Source: Leptodactylus fallax
Lineage: Eukaryota; Chordata; Amphibia; Anura; Leptodactylidae
Direction: 5' to 3'
Length of the DNA stretch: 64,000 nt
Assembly (NCBI GenBank): GCA_947044405.1
Contig: CAMRHE010000169.1
Coordinates: 62,001-126,000 of the forward strand
In this document: one piece after another, positions 33,582 to 46,632 of the stretch
How the letters are laid out: every line of letters starts with the position of its first letter
Position numbering within the stretch: position 1 is the first letter of the stretch
The notes under the pieces: model-generated
The model's input: only the letters and a program-made list of their open reading frames with translations
Told to the model about the DNA's origin: nothing
Databases searched by the model: none
Translations under genes and position numbers: made by a program

Positions 33582-34926
33582 TTAAGTGGCACACAAGCCT
33601 GGTTAACCTTGCAGTTATGGGGTTGTTTATGGACAATCATTGATGGCATTAGTACTAGTATGTCATATGGTGGGTCAGTTATAGTGCGGCTGCCAAGAAA
33701 GAGCAGAGAGAAACAGACAGGAGACAAAGTGCCATGGTGCTTTCCAAGTGCTGTTTCAGCACAAAGTAATGGTCCCATCGATCAGACCCGTAAACAATGT
33801 GCAATCCATGTCTGTCATAAGAAAACTAATTTCATGTTTTTAAATCATTTTGCAAGTATTCTGCAAAGTATCCTATGGTCATAATGCTCTGTGGAATGTT
33901 TTTGAGACATTTAATAGTAAAAACTACAGTATTCTAGTAGCTTTAAGTAATACTTGTAATAATAATAATAATAATAATAATAATGCTTTGGCTCCTTAAA
34001 AGAATACTAAAAAAGATTAAGTAGAGGTTAATGTGTCTACTTTGTCAGTTGCTGATTTACTTCCATATAAAAAAAGCAGAAGGTGGGAGTTCTCACCAGA
34101 TTTCCTGCCATTTATGTGAAAACTTTAACAACATGTAAGCAGGATTTACAGTGGGGAAGAAAACAATTTCTCAAACGCCTATATGGTCTTGCAGTGAATT
34201 AATCTTAGTGTTTTCTACTTTTCTACTTGACCTTTACTGGTGTAGTCATGCGTGTTTGAAGGTCTTTATGATCTATTGTGTATGAAAGGTTTTAGGACGC
34301 AAGTCAGGAGTGCATGTCCCTTAGCTTTTGCTGCAAATAAGTATAATAGTTCACCAACTGGTTGGATATATGCTGGAGTTAAGCAGCGCTTTTAGTGCTA
34401 CCTGGTAAAGAGAATCTGTCACCAGGACAGATACCTTTAATTAAGAGCCTTTATTAGATTCTCTGTATCAATATAAAATACATCTGTGAATGCTATTGTG
34501 CCAATGTATGAAGTTATTCAGGGGCAAACACTGACAACAAAGGGCCCCTGTGCAGCAGGACGTGTACCTGGGTCCCCCCTTTCTTCATGCCCCTGAAACA
34601 TATAGAAAATGTATGTATATACACATTTAGCTTTGTTCACACCTACATGGAACCCTCCATCACAGATTCTATCATAAATACATTTTTTTTAAAATTGTGC
34701 AGCATGCTGAAATATTTCTTTAAAAATAAAATGACAGACATGAACGGTTCCAGTACGGATATCATTTAATTGTACTACACCTATAGCCAAGCAGAACAAT
34801 GTAACTAACACATATATAAACACAACCTTAGATAAGTATATATATATATATTACATACACAAATTACATACATATAAATTACACACATACAGACACATAT
34901 GCATTACACATGTACTTAAACATTAA

Positions 34927-35366
34927 AGAGGACCTTTCACTACCTCCATCAATTCTAGTTCTCTGTTCTAGCATCTGTTAATAGGTGGCGCTCCGCTGAT
35001 TCCAGCACAGTTGGAATTTTCTTTCTAACCTCCACCATTCTCGAACAAGTGCAGTTAGTTTGGTGCCTGATGTACCATTTAGTCTCTGTAAAGTCAGAAG
35101 GGCAGTGTCAGGCAGTGGGAGTGACTCAGAGCTCCAATCAGAGGCAGCCAGTGTCAGAGCTCAGAATCACACCCCTTGACTGCTTCTGTCTGACACTGCC
35201 CTCCTGACAGAGACTAAATAGCATATCAGGCACCAAAAATGACAGCATTGATTGCTTGGGAATGGAGGGGACTAGTGAAAAAATCCAGCTGTGCCAGAAT
35301 CAGTGGAGCAGTGCCTATTAATTGATGTAAAGAGCTGGACTTATTGGAGGTGGTGAAAGGTCTTCT
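34927..35366. mobile_element. TTAA-bounded foldback element (440 bp)
   Basis: Ends AGAGGACCTTTCACTACCTC and, reverse-complemented, AGAAGACCTTTCACCACCTC, with TTAA on both sides (34923-34926, 35367-35370). Relatives occur at 32933-33581, about 41272-41797 and about 50183-50609. Confidence 0.75.
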
Positions 35367-35406
35367 TTAAGCACAAACATATAGATTACTCAAGCATATA
35401 CATTAA

Positions 35407-38062
35407 CCACTTTTGGACTGCCCAATTGGTTTTTACGTCCGGAGAGTGGTTGTTTTGTTCTGCAGGGATGTACTGGTACATCCTTGCAGTATTCAGTAAT
35501 CGTGCAGCTGCAGAAACAGGAAGATGGCTGTAACTACAACCGGAGCTTCCCTAGAGAAGGCAGGGAAGGTTTATTACTGTCCCTGCCTTCCCGATCGCTG
35601 TGTACACAGCGGTCAATGAGAGCAGTATACACAGCTATGGGAGCCGCCATGATGTTGGTCCCCTCTGACCTGGCGGTCACATGATCCATTAGAGCTGTTA
35701 GAACTGCTGGGTCCTACAGGGCCCACATCAGCTCTGTAGTTATAGGCAGGTGGCTGTATTCCTCTTGCAACTGGGGTTATATGTATCAGCCCCAGTTATA
35801 GGGGAAATCAGCCTCCCCCATTGAAAAAAACTGTGATCAGATGTCCCCAAAGGTCTATTATGACCTTATAGAGACACAATGTAAAAAAGTACATAAAGAA
35901 ATAGAAAAGGAAAAATAAAAATTAAAGTAAAATAGCTCTACTGTCCCCCCCCCCCCACACACTGTACTGAGCTCTTAGGTCCCGCTCTAAGGTCTCAATA
36001 GACAGCGGAAACCTTAGAGCTTTGCCCAGAGACCACTCTATGTGGCCTCCAGGTACGTGATCGCTGTGACACACTGTCACAGCAATCACAATGATAATTG
36101 GCACATGAGCAGGGACCTCAGAGATTTGCCTGGAGACCAGCCTGTGTGGTTTCCGGGCATGTGATCGCTGTGACAGCCAGTCACAGTGATCACATTGTCT
36201 GGTGCATGAGCAGAATATGATCCACTGCGCCCCCCCTCCTTCCCTCCATCCCCTTGTACACAGCTCCAATGTCTCTGCTGTCAATAGACAGCAGGGACCT
36301 CAGAGCTTTGCCCGGAGACCACTCTGTGTGGTCTCCGTGCATGTAATCACTGTGACAGCTAGTCACAGCGATCACAATGAAGTTTGTCACATAGTGACAA
36401 ACTTCCTTAGTGGAATGCCGATCTCCCTCTCCTTAGCCTATCAGAGAGGGAGATCTGCAATTCTGCCTCCACCCCCAGCAATACTCCGTGGTCAGCTGTC
36501 AGAAGACAGTTATGATCACGGAGTTTTGCCAAGAGACCACCCTGATTGGGCATAGTGGTCTCTGGGGCATGTGAGCACTGTGACAGCCTGTACAAGGCTC
36601 ACATAAAGTAAATAATAAAAAGATAAAAAGTGGCTTCCAATCTCCCTCTCCTCAGATCCTGACAGAGAGGGAGATTGGTAAGTAAAAATCACTAACACAC
36701 ACACACACACACACACACACTCCCCTCTCCCTTGAGTGCCCCCGACTCTCTTCTGTCTCCCATCTTATCTATCTATCTACAGTATCTATCTATCATTAAT
36801 TTTTTTTATCCATCTATCTACATAAATTCATATTTTTTGTGACCCATAAATAAATATTATTATTACACTTTTAGGATGCAGACACGCAGCGGTTCTCGCG
36901 GCACAAAATTTATTATCTACAACTCGTTACTGGCCATCTTGCGCGCGGTCAGGGTCGCTGCAGGTTTCTGCACCCTATAATACATTTGTCATATAAAAGC
37001 AGATTTTTTTGTGCTATATACATGTAAGTTATTGGCATACTTTTAGGGTGCAGACATGCAGTGGCTCTGGACGCACATAGTATAGGGAAGAAATGTATTG
37101 ATTATTGTCTACAACTTGTTACTCGCCGTGCGGTCAGAGTCGCTGCATGTTTCTGCAACCTAAACTACATTTGTTGTATAAAAGAAGATTATTTGTGCTT
37201 TATACATGAAGGTTATTGTCATTATTGCTATTGTATGGTGTCAGCAAACAGCTATGGAGAATTTGGCCTGTTTGCACACCATTCATTGCAGGCTCTGCTG
37301 TAGGCCCAGCAAGTAAGGAATGCACCTACATTTGGTATCTATGAAAACGGCATAAGTTGCTAAATATGTTATCAGGTGTGTTTCTCAAGTAGCACTCACC
37401 AGCTTTTAAAAATAGTCACCTGAATTCACATATTTGGGAAAAATGTCGTTTTCATTTTTTTCCACCAAATTCATTGAAAAGTCTGGAAAAAGCCAGAGGT
37501 CCAATATCTTTTACATGTCCTTTATTGAATACCTTGGGGGGGGGGGTCTAATTTATTGAGTGGAGTCATTTTGTAGGTGTTCATACTGTATTGGGCCTTC
37601 ACAGCAGCTGTAATGATAGTATGGTGTCAGCAAACCAGCTATGGAAAATTTGGCCTTCAAAAGACAGTTTGTGCACCATTCATTGTAGGCTCTGCTGTAG
37701 GCCCACATAATGGAGAAAATAGTCAAATGTGCTATCTATACAAACAGAAGAAATAAGAAAATATATTTTAGAATATATATATTTATTATAATTTATTTTT
37801 TTGAGGTTATATGTATAACTGTAGGAAAAAGCATTTTTTAACTTTTTTTGCCCTTTTCACTTTATATTTTTGTAAAAAGTAAAATATATTGCTTATTTTG
37901 TTATAAAATGTGAAAGCCCATTATGTTCCGAGAAAAAGGAGACCAAATACATGTAGGTTGGCACAGTAATAGAAAAGCAATTTTCAGTTAAACTGGAACA
38001 TGGCTAAAACTTGAAAATGTGCCTGGTTTGGAAGGGGAGTACAGCATCTGGTATGGAAGTGG
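35407..38062. repeat. 2.6-kb TTAA-bounded repeat
   Basis: TTAA followed by CCACTTTTGG at the left (35403-35406) and TTAA after a reverse-complemented CCACTTCCATACC at the right (38063-38066). Inside are tandem hairpin repeats (35980-36600), microsatellites (AC 36695-36720, TATC 36768-36795) and two related ~550-bp blocks (36870-37300 and 37610-37700) containing GGTGTCAGCAAAC and TGCAGGCTCTGCTGTAGGCC. No convincing coding region. Confidence 0.5.
35980..36600. repeat. Tandem repeat array with strong hairpins
   Basis: Three to four copies of a ~110-150-bp unit with CAGAGCTTTGCCCGGAGACC and a hairpin of the type TGATCGCTGTGAC...GTCACAGTGATCA at 36058-36088, 36161-36193 and 36343-36375. A further perfect 12-bp hairpin GAAGTTTGTCAC/GTGACAAACTTC lies at about 36380-36406, and inverted GATCTCCCTCTC/GAGAGGGAGATC near 36420-36460. 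Confidence 0.8.
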
Positions 38063-38441
38063 TTAAAAAGTTTTTAGTAGCACTTTGTGCTATTAAATAA
38101 AAAAAAAAAAAAAAATGAAAAGTGAAAAACAGACACGTTTTCCCTCCTCTTTTGTTTATATTTTCCCGGATATAAAAAAAAATTAAAAAACATGAAAAAA
38201 TAAAAACAACATAGAAAATAAGCCCTATGTCTGAAAAAAGACACAGAATTAATTGAATAACCCAAATGTAAAAATATTATAGCCCTCAAAACCACACATA
38301 CAAAAAACCCGAAAATGTGTCTGGTCCTGAATCAGAAATTGGCCCGGTACTAAAGTGGTTCTGAAGGTATGTACAAATTATATACACATATACACATTAT
38401 GAACAAATATGTATATATATGTACCATATACTGTATATATA

Positions 38442-38745
38442 CAGTAATGTGCAAAAGTTTTAGGCAAGTGTGGGGAAAAATGCTGCAAAGTAAGAATGCT
38501 TTAAAAAATAGAAGTTTTAATAGTTTTAATCAAAGCAATATTTGGTCTGACCACCCTTTGCCTTCAAAATAGCATCAGTCCTTCTGGGTACACTTGCACA
38601 CAGTCAGATTTTGTAGGATTATAGTCAGGTGTATGATTATCCATTTATACCAAATAGGTGATAATGATCATCATTTTCATATGGAGGTTGAAAAGCAGTC
38701 ATTAAGTGACACAAAACCAGCTGTGTAGAAGACTTACATCTGGGA
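38442..38745. mobile_element. Truncated Tc1-like element end
   Basis: After TA (38440-38441) the sequence CAGTAATGTGCAAAAGTTTT and the following AGGCAAGTGTGG match a widespread vertebrate Tc1 terminal repeat. The next 250 bp resemble its subterminal region (GACCACCCTTTGCCTTCAAA, GTCAGGTGTATGATTATCC). No matching right terminus and no transposase remain. Confidence 0.7.
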
Positions 38746-39267
38746 TCTGGGATCACAAGTATCTATAAAAATACACATACACGTTACACATGCAAATACA
38801 CATAAAAACATTATATATGCACGGAAACAAAAGCAAATACATACATATAATACACATGTGTATAATACAGACTTCACATTTTATATTACACATAAACATG
38901 TACATGAGTGTACAGAAAAGAACATATCTGTATACACATACAGACACAAAACACATTACACTTGCAAACATTACCACATTTTATACACTGTGAGCTCCCA
39001 GTTGGATCCCAGACCCCATCAAGCAGTAAAAGCCATTACTACCTAGCCACATCCTAGAGGAGATGGGCAACACAAGAGAGAGGGCACACAAAGGATTGAG
39101 CCTCCCCTCCTGTTGCTCTGTACTCTTCCAGCAATGTCTGCTCACATACTCCCACTCTCTTCTTGTCACAACAATAGAGCATACAGCTGGATATATTACA
39201 GTATAAGTAATGACAGATCTGCTGTTGTATATTCAATGCAGCATACGCCACACTACAAAGAGAGAAG

Positions 39268-40050
39268 AATGGCTGGGCCCCAAGGTGAACATTTGAAATG
39301 GCCCACCCCAGAACCGCCGCCCCCAACCCCCCCAGGACCGCACCCTCCAACCCCCCCACACAAACTGCATTCCTGCACACACTATTATTCGCCATAGTGG
39401 CCCCTACACACACTACTATGCCCCATAGTGGCACCTTCACACAGTGTTATACTCTATAGTGGCCCCTCCACACAGCATTATGCCCCATAGTGGCCCCTAT
39501 ACACAGTATTATGCCTCATAGTGGCCCCTGCCCTGCACACAGTATTATGCCCCATAGTTGCCTCTGCACACAGACCCAGAGGAGGATACAAAGAAAAAAA
39601 AAACAATGTTACTTACCTCTTCCTGGCTCCGGTGCACTCCCCGCTATCTCACGTGAGCCAGACCGGCGTCGTGATGCATAATGACGTCAGCTGACATCCG
39701 GAAGATCACCAAACAGGCCCGAAGCCTGCCGGAGCACAGAAGAGGTAAGTAACAGTGTTTTTTATCTTCCCTCACCTCCCCTGGGCCTCCAATCATTATA
39801 ATCTGGGGTCTGAAAAGACCCCGGTGTATAATGATAGCAGTGTTTGTGGGGTTCGCGGCCCACAGCCTTACTGACCGACCCCGCTCCTGCTCACAGCCAC
39901 CTCCGCTTCGGCAGAATGGGAAGCACAGGCGGCCGTGAGCAGGTACGGGGATCGGTAAGCAAATAGGGCCTGTTACCTGCCCTCAGGGCCCCCTAATGCC
40001 CCAGGCCCTGTGGCAGCCGCTTCCGCTGCTACCTGGTATTTATGCCCCTG
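39268..40050. mobile_element. Inverted copy of the 2405-type hAT element
   Basis: In reverse orientation it carries the same parts as 2405-3174: the minisatellite (here 39360-39560), TCTGGGGTCTGAAAAGACCC, GTTTGTGGGGTTCGCGGCCC, and the end TTTATGCCCCTG (40050). The other terminus seems to lack its last ~16 bases (begins AATGGCTGGG). Flanks GAGAGAAG and GCGAGAAG match at 7 of 8. Confidence 0.75.
39360..39560. repeat. Minisatellite inside hAT copy, about 6 units
   Basis: Units of about 30 bp: CACACAGTATTATGCCCCAT followed by AGTGGCCCCT. Reverse complement of the 2985-3095 array. Confidence 0.85.
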
Positions 40051-40346
40051 GCGAGAAGCTGTACTGTACAGATTAGGTCATTTCTCATGTGCAACTGAAC
40101 CTGCTGCACTGGTGGTTTGTCCGGTCCTGCACTTATTGAAAAGGGCATATTCAAGTGCTACTATATATATAAATCATAGCAAATTTTAAGACATGCATAC
40201 ATGAACATATTTCTAAAATTAGATTATAATTAGTCTCTTGTCTGTATATAAAATAGCCCTGTCTCCACCTCCCCTGGGGTGGTCGGGAGTTATGGAGACA
40301 GCTGAACGTGGCTGTTCTATGCTGCATCTTTAACTCCTGAAGTTAA

Positions 40347-40725
40347 AAGGCTTGTCCTGGCAAAAAAGTATTTTTTTTTTTTAAATAGGCTGGGGAAGTG
40401 AAAAAAATGTAAAAAAAAAAAAATCATGCTCACCTTTCCCTGGTGTTCCAGTGCCTTCCAGCACTGTCCGATCCTGCTGGCCCGTTGTCTTCTGGTGGAA
40501 GTCCCCACTGCACGTGACCACTGAGGCCTATCAGTGGCTTCAGCAGAAGGGATCTGGGATGTCACAGCTGACGAGGAGTTTCACTTCAAGAAGACAGCTG
40601 AGCAGCAGGACCAGACCGTGCTGGGAGGACACCGGAGCACTGGGGACAGGTGAATTTGATTTTTTTTTTTTATTTTTTCACCTCCCACAGCCTATTTAAA
40701 AAATATTTTTGCCCAGACAACCTCT
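40347..40725. mobile_element. TTAA-bounded foldback element (379 bp)
   Basis: Ends AAGGCTTGTCCTGGCAAAAA and, reverse-complemented, GAGGTTGTCTGGGCAAAAA, with TTAA at 40343-40346 and 40726-40729. Arms of over 100 bp pair (ATAGGCTGGGGAAGTGAAAA, CACCTTTCCC/CACCTGTCCCC). A similar AAAGGCGTTGTCCAACTC end starts at 29208. Confidence 0.75.
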
Positions 40726-40729
40726 TTAA

Positions 40730-43603
40730 GGAAACAGCATTTATCATGTCTGTGCAACTTGCTGTCATAAAGTTTGGAAGTTTACAGTGTGAGCATCCTA
40801 CTAGTATAGGATCTTTGCAGCAGGTATTTCTCTATGGAACAAAGGATCTTAAGAAAAATAATATTATAGCACAAGTAATAAAAATTGCCCCATCAACTCA
40901 ATATGGCAATGTGCATCATACAAAATCACAAAAAAAACCAAAAAAAAAACCCAAATATCCGCTTATGACTAATGTTTTTGGACCTGGAATGAGCGCATAA
41001 CCTATTTTACGCTGTGATTATTCACTTTTTTCTGTAAACTGCTGTTTGCTGTGTAACCATATATTCTGCATATTTTTGTAACTATATGTACAATAAATAA
41101 TATTATTTATATTCATATTTAATTACATAATGCACAAATCTAAGCAATTAAATTCACTACTTTAAATGGCAAAATTATTACCAATCTTAAATTATACAGT
41201 AAGAATAAATCAGAGCACAATTCAAAAGCCATTTGTCAATTTCCATACTGTTAATAACATTTTCTGAGCAATCAGCACAGCTATTTTCGGTACCCTATAT
41301 GCTAACTAGACTCTCTAATGTCAAGTGGGTAGTGCTGAGCAGGAAGAACACAGAGCTCTTACACTTTTGGCAGGTGGGGTAGCACTCTCTTCATAGGTGC
41401 TGGGGTATATGATTCCAGTGGAGACTAACTGGACTCCCAAAGCAAATATAGCAAAGAAAAGAAGATTGGACAGAACTCTGAATACTTGATTTTAGAGATT
41501 GCTTTTATTGTAATACATCACATGCAAATATCCAATAATATCAATAAAGTGAATGGCAAGTGAATGGCAAGATTGGAGCCCTTCTCCACGTCCCCTTGGC
41601 TGCCCCTCCTTGATGCCACCCACTTGACATTAGAGAGTCTAGTAAGAATATCAGGCATGGAAATGAACAACACTGATTATTCAGGGACAGTGGGAGCTAG
41701 GGAAAAAATTCCAACTTCACTGAAATCAATGGAGTAGCACCTATTAAAGGATGCAAAGAACTAGAGTTTGTGACAGTAGTGAAAGATTCTCTTTACGTTC
41801 GATGCACTAGACTGTGGCATTCAGAACCTGGCCCTGAACCCCTGCCCCCACCTACATTCAGGTTGTGTCTGGTCTAGTCTTGGAACTACATGTCAGCATT
41901 GCCATTGAGTGGCATACAGCCAAGTAGTCACATCATGTTAACCCAAATGAAAGTGACAACAAAGAGCAAGAGAACAGTACAGTGCTAAGAAGTATTATAA
42001 GTCATAAGCAGTGAAAATATCAGAAGAATATGCAAAGAGCAAGAGAACTAGTTTGAGCCTGACATTTGCCCTGGGCTGGTCTCCCAGCTTACCTATAAAC
42101 ATTGCACTGGGCACCACCTTTAGCCACCATAATTACTGCACCTATTCAGGACTGATCACCCCTCTCATAGATGTCAAGACCCAGGGCCTGCCAATAGATA
42201 TGCACCACTGGTTAACACACCCAAAGTTTGTCCAAATCAAAGATATAGATAGATATAGATAGAGCACGCAGCTGAGATGCCTTGCTTAAGCTTCCTTTTC
42301 TGCCTGATGGCGAAACCTAACGACTGCAACCAACCATGCTCCTGTGCTCCATTTTTCATGGCTGTTTTTCACCCGAGGGTCAACCGTTTAACGGATCCCT
42401 CATTGCAGTGTATGAAGGGATCCATGAAAAAAAGACAAAACTAGAGCAAGATCTATATTTTGACGATCAGCGACAACAGACCGTCAAAATATCGGTCATG
42501 TGAAGAGCCCCTATTCACAGACATTGAAAATAAAGTGGACATGTGACAGCCATTAAAAAAACGGCTATCACACAGCTGTTTATGAATGTAGGCTAAGGCT
42601 TGTTTTATACATGCATTTTTTTTTAGCCAAGGCCAAAAACGTCCTTCAAAAACAAATGATTTCTAAACATTTAAAAATGTTGCAATTTTTAGGTTCTCTT
42701 AGTACATGCATTTTTAATGACAAGATAACAAAGTCATATGAAAGTCCTATGTAGAAAAACTGCATGCAAGTGCTGTACAAATAAAAAAAAAAAACTACTA
42801 AAAAATTTGGAATTATCTAGGTCAAAACAACCAAACGTCACTGGAATTGTGGTAAAACACTATAAATTCTATATGAGGAAACTTCCTAGTAGTGGGAAAA
42901 AATTATGTGTGGGGAAAAGATATGTGATAAATATATCTTAGTCCATAATGAAAGAGGTTTTCCTATTAGACAGAACAGAAGATGAATACATAAATATACC
43001 AATCTTGATGTAGCTGCATTTTAGAACTGGAGTACCGGCTCATCAATACTTAATGATCTGCTCCATTACAGGTCTCAGAATATAAAGGTCATCTTCCAGG
43101 AGTTGAGTCACAGGGTATTAAAGCATTAGCTGAGAGAAGACCATTCCCAAAACCACACTGCTAGACATTTACAGGATAATGGCTACAACTCCACCATTGA
43201 AAAGGTAAAGCGAAAAAACAAAATCTTTAAGGTTTATCTCATGAACATTTATGTTCTCTCTGTTAGTACAATATTACCGTAATAATTTTCCAAGACCTTA
43301 TTTAAAAATGGAATAAAAAGTGATCTGATGGGTAAAAGTGGGCAACTGAATTGTAATGTAGAAAAAAATTACAGAAAAATTCCGAAAATTTGGAGTGCAT
43401 ATACAATGCAGTAATCTTCCATTTGCTGCACTGACTTAACTGAGTTATGCAAAATGTATTTACTGCTATTAGTTCTGCTCTTTTGTTATTATATAAGTGT
43501 GTAAATGTTCAGAAGGTTCTCAGAAGCACCCCAGGAGACATTTGATGAAAAGGTAGCGATGATGACAGCAGGCATGTTCCTGGACTTCCTGTTACTAATT
43601 TTA
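40730..43603 (-). other. PEX5L intron
   Basis: Contains a decayed relative of the 34927 element at about 41272-41797 and a GCCAAGGCCA foldback fragment near 42594-42660. No open frame shows a recognised domain. Confidence 0.5.
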
Positions 43604-44163
43604 GGGGGGTGTTCACACTACCGTCTTGATTCCGTTAGGAAAGTGTCTGTTAAAAAAAAAAAATGGACACCTACAATAACGGATACAAAAGGACAATAAC
43701 TGATGCCTATGTGTCTGTTTTTTTTAACGGATCAGTTAAACAGATGCTTTAAAAATACATGAAAAATGGACAGAAAACCATCAGTCCGTGCATTCTGTCC
43801 ATTTTTGTCTGTTAATTTTCAGTCTGTTTTTTTGTGTTTATTTGGTTGCCATAACACCAAATGACGACAGAGAATATAAAAGCAGGCAGAAGAGTTGACA
43901 ATTCAGTCTGCAGCCAACTTTGGAGAAGAGAGTATTGTTTTAGTGTCCCAGTTCTACTTGTGCTGCTGCTGTCATTTTTGAAAATGATTCCTCCATCTTT
44001 TCTTTTTGAGATGATCAGTTTGAGGATAAAGTAGAGAAGAATTTCCAGGCAGAGACAACGGCGAAGGCAATGCTTCTGGCTTTATCCTATTACATCCAGC
44101 CGCATGATAAGTGGAGTCTATTCCACTCTGTATGGAGAACTGCGCCAACATCCGGAGAAGTTC

Positions 44164-45216
44164 TACCATTAGCTGTGTATGACTATTCCCACCTTTGATG
44201 AACTTCTTCGTCGGCTGTCAACCAGACTCCAGAGGCAGGAAACCCACTTCAGGGAAGCATAACATCAGAAGAGCGCTTGATAGTGACCCTTCGGCGAGAA
44301 TCAACAATGTATATATATACACACACATTTTATATTTCTTTTTCTTTTTTTTTTATTTCAAGGTATCTGGCAACAGGCAAGAGCTTCTCCTCCATGCACT
44401 TCCAGTTCCATCTTGACAAGTCAACTATCTTCTACATCATCCGGGATACTTGCAAGGTCCTGTGAAGAATTTATCCCACATCCAACAACAGAATAATCGA
44501 AGGACATTGCAGCCAAGTTCTAGGAAGTGACACATTTTCCAAATTGTGTAGGAGCAGTTGATGGAAAGTACATCCGTATCCAGAAACCTGCAAGGAGTGG
44601 CTCCTTGTCCTTCAACTACAAGAACAAGAAGTACTTTTCCATTGTGCTGATGGCCATTGCTGGTGCCCAGTATCGTTTTTTGGCTGTGGACATTGGGGCA
44701 TATGGCCGCACCAACGACTCCAGAATCTTCAAGGACTCTGCAATGGGACGGAGAATCTATTCTGGAAAATTCGGATTGCCAGCACCAAAGCCATTTCCTG
44801 GAACTGATGGACCTCCTATGCTGTTTGTGGTTGTAGGCGATGAGGCCTTCCAGATGTGTGGAAACCTTCAACTCAACTACCAGAAAATAATCTACAACTA
44901 CAGACTGTCAAGAGCCAGGCGACTTGTGGAGTGTGCGTTTGGGATCCTTACTTCAAAATGGCAAATTTTCAACAATGCTATCCAGCTGACACCAGAATAT
45001 GTGGATGATGTGGCGAAAACCTGCGTGGTCCTCCATAGCTTCCTGCTGACAAGAGAAACATTGCCAATCGACACCCAGGAACTGGAGTCTGGGTTACATG
45101 GTCTCGACTTATCTGGTCCACGATCAACAGTAGCTGTCAGCCACATGAGGGACAATTTTGCAGCATTTTTTCTTTCCAATGCAGGTTGGGTGGACTGGCA
45201 GGATGGCAGAGTGTAA
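44164..45216 (+). pseudogene. Harbinger transposase (HARBI1-like), broken N-terminus
   Basis: The DDE_Tnp_4 catalytic domain is open from 44527 to the stop at 45214-45216. It holds CVGAVDGKYI (first D), VVVGDEAFQM (second D) and RLVECAFGIL (E), with DIGAYGRTNDSRIF between. Upstream, TFDELLRRLSTRLQRQETHF (44198-44257) and YLATGKSFSSMHFQFHLDKS (44363-44422) are recognisable N-terminal pieces, but in separate frames and with stops, possibly across a short intron with a T-rich tract at 44337-44362. The nuclease triad is intact; the full protein is not. Confidence 0.88.
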
Positions 45217-45481
45217 ATTTTTCATTGGACTTTTTTTTTCTTTTTTTTGGACAGTCAAACGTACTGAAAAGTCTCAATGATTAAAGTCCTGAGCACTGAA
45301 AATGAGAGACTTTATTCCTCAGCATGCAGACTGCTCCATTTTCAATGCGTGCAACTGCCACAGCATTTAAAGAAACCATAATAGTCACCTTTGCCTCTGC
45401 TTGTATTTTGTTTAATGGTTTCTTTAAAGATGGAGTCAGGGGAGGGATCCTCAGTGGTCAAAGTGTAAGTCAACACTTTAA

Positions 45482-46068
45482 ATAGGATCTTTCACGTCTT
45501 CATGTATATGCTGTTTTACATACTACTAGAAAGCCAACAGCGCACTGAATTCAGTGCACTGCCGGCTTTCCCAGTATGTGCCCAGGGACTGGAGATATCG
45601 GCGGTCTTATTTTCACGGTTCACCGTCAGAAAGGCGTTCCTGACAGTCTAGCTGCGTTGTGAGGAACGCCCTCCCCTGACAGTATTCTTCCATAGCACTG
45701 TACTGGGGGGCGTTCCTCATTGCTCAGCGTCATCACTGGTCTGTAAGGAACGCCCCCTCTCTCTGTACTCGTCCATAGCGCTGTACTGCCAAAGGGGGCG
45801 TTCCTTACAGCCCAGCGAAGACGCTGAGCTATGAGGAACGCCCCCAAGTACAAGTCTATGGACGAGTACTGTCAGGGAGGGCGTTCCTCACAGACCAGGT
45901 AGACTGTCAGGAACGCCCTTCTGACGGTGAACCGTGAAACTACGACCCCCGATATCTCCAGCCCTGGGGCACATACCGGGAAAGCCGACAGTATGCTGAA
46001 TTCAGCGCGCTGTCGGCTTTCTAGCGGTATGTAAAACAGCATATACATGAGAACGTGAAAGGTCCTCT
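45482..46068. mobile_element. TTAA-bounded foldback element nested in Harbinger
   Basis: 587 bp with ends ATAGGATCTTTCACGTCTTC and, reverse-complemented, AGAGGACCTTTCACGTTCTC, and TTAA on both sides (45478-45481, 46069-46072). The arms pair for over 200 bp, including TTTCACGGTTCACCGTCAGA against its complement near 45918-45940. It lies within the 3' part of the Harbinger element, so it arrived later. Confidence 0.85.
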
Positions 46069-46632
46069 TTAACCAATTGAGGAGGCCTCCCTCAACACTA
46101 TCTTAAAGAAACCAATTCTGCTTCTCTTGTTTGTTTAATAAAAAAAACAATTTACCTTTTTTTATTTTATATCTTTTTTTTGTGCACAACCATCAATTTT
46201 TTACATAAACTGTTTAAAATAAGTTTCCACATGTATCCCTAGAGTTGTCCCTAGAGCATTCTTGCATTAAAAAAAAAAAAACGGACACAAAATAACAGAC
46301 AGTTACTGATGACTATCATTTACCGTACGTTATGTCCCTTACCCATAGACTTTGATGTTAAAAAATAACAGACGCTTGACGTCCGTCATGAAATCGTTAT
46401 TTTTCACAGACACAAAAGTCCTGCATGTCGGATTTTTTTGTCCGCGAAAAATAACGGACATGTGATTTGGTGTAAACGGACACTACTGGTCACAAGATAA
46501 AATCCCACTGAAATGAATGGAATTTTAACGGATTTGTGACGGATCTGCTAGTGTCTATTGCTAAAATCTTGTAACGGACAGTAGCAACTGACCCTACTGA
46601 TGGTCACCACTGGTGGTGTGAACGACCCCTTA

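Larger units (their letters stand above)
43604..46629 (+). mobile_element. PIF/Harbinger DNA transposon
   Basis: 3,026 bp between TTA duplications (43601-43603 and 46630-46632). Ends GGGGGGTGTTCACACTACCG and, reverse-complemented, GGGGTCGTTCACACCACCAG. It encodes a HARBI1-like transposase in its centre and is interrupted at 45482-46068 by a TTAA foldback element. The Myb-like second protein usual for autonomous Harbingers is not visible. The short 23438-24071 element shares its termini. Confidence 0.9.

Noticed and set aside
34519..34595. CAGGGGC...GCCCCTG mini-element of 77 bp
   Set aside because: Flanking 8 bases do not match, so no evidence of transposition.
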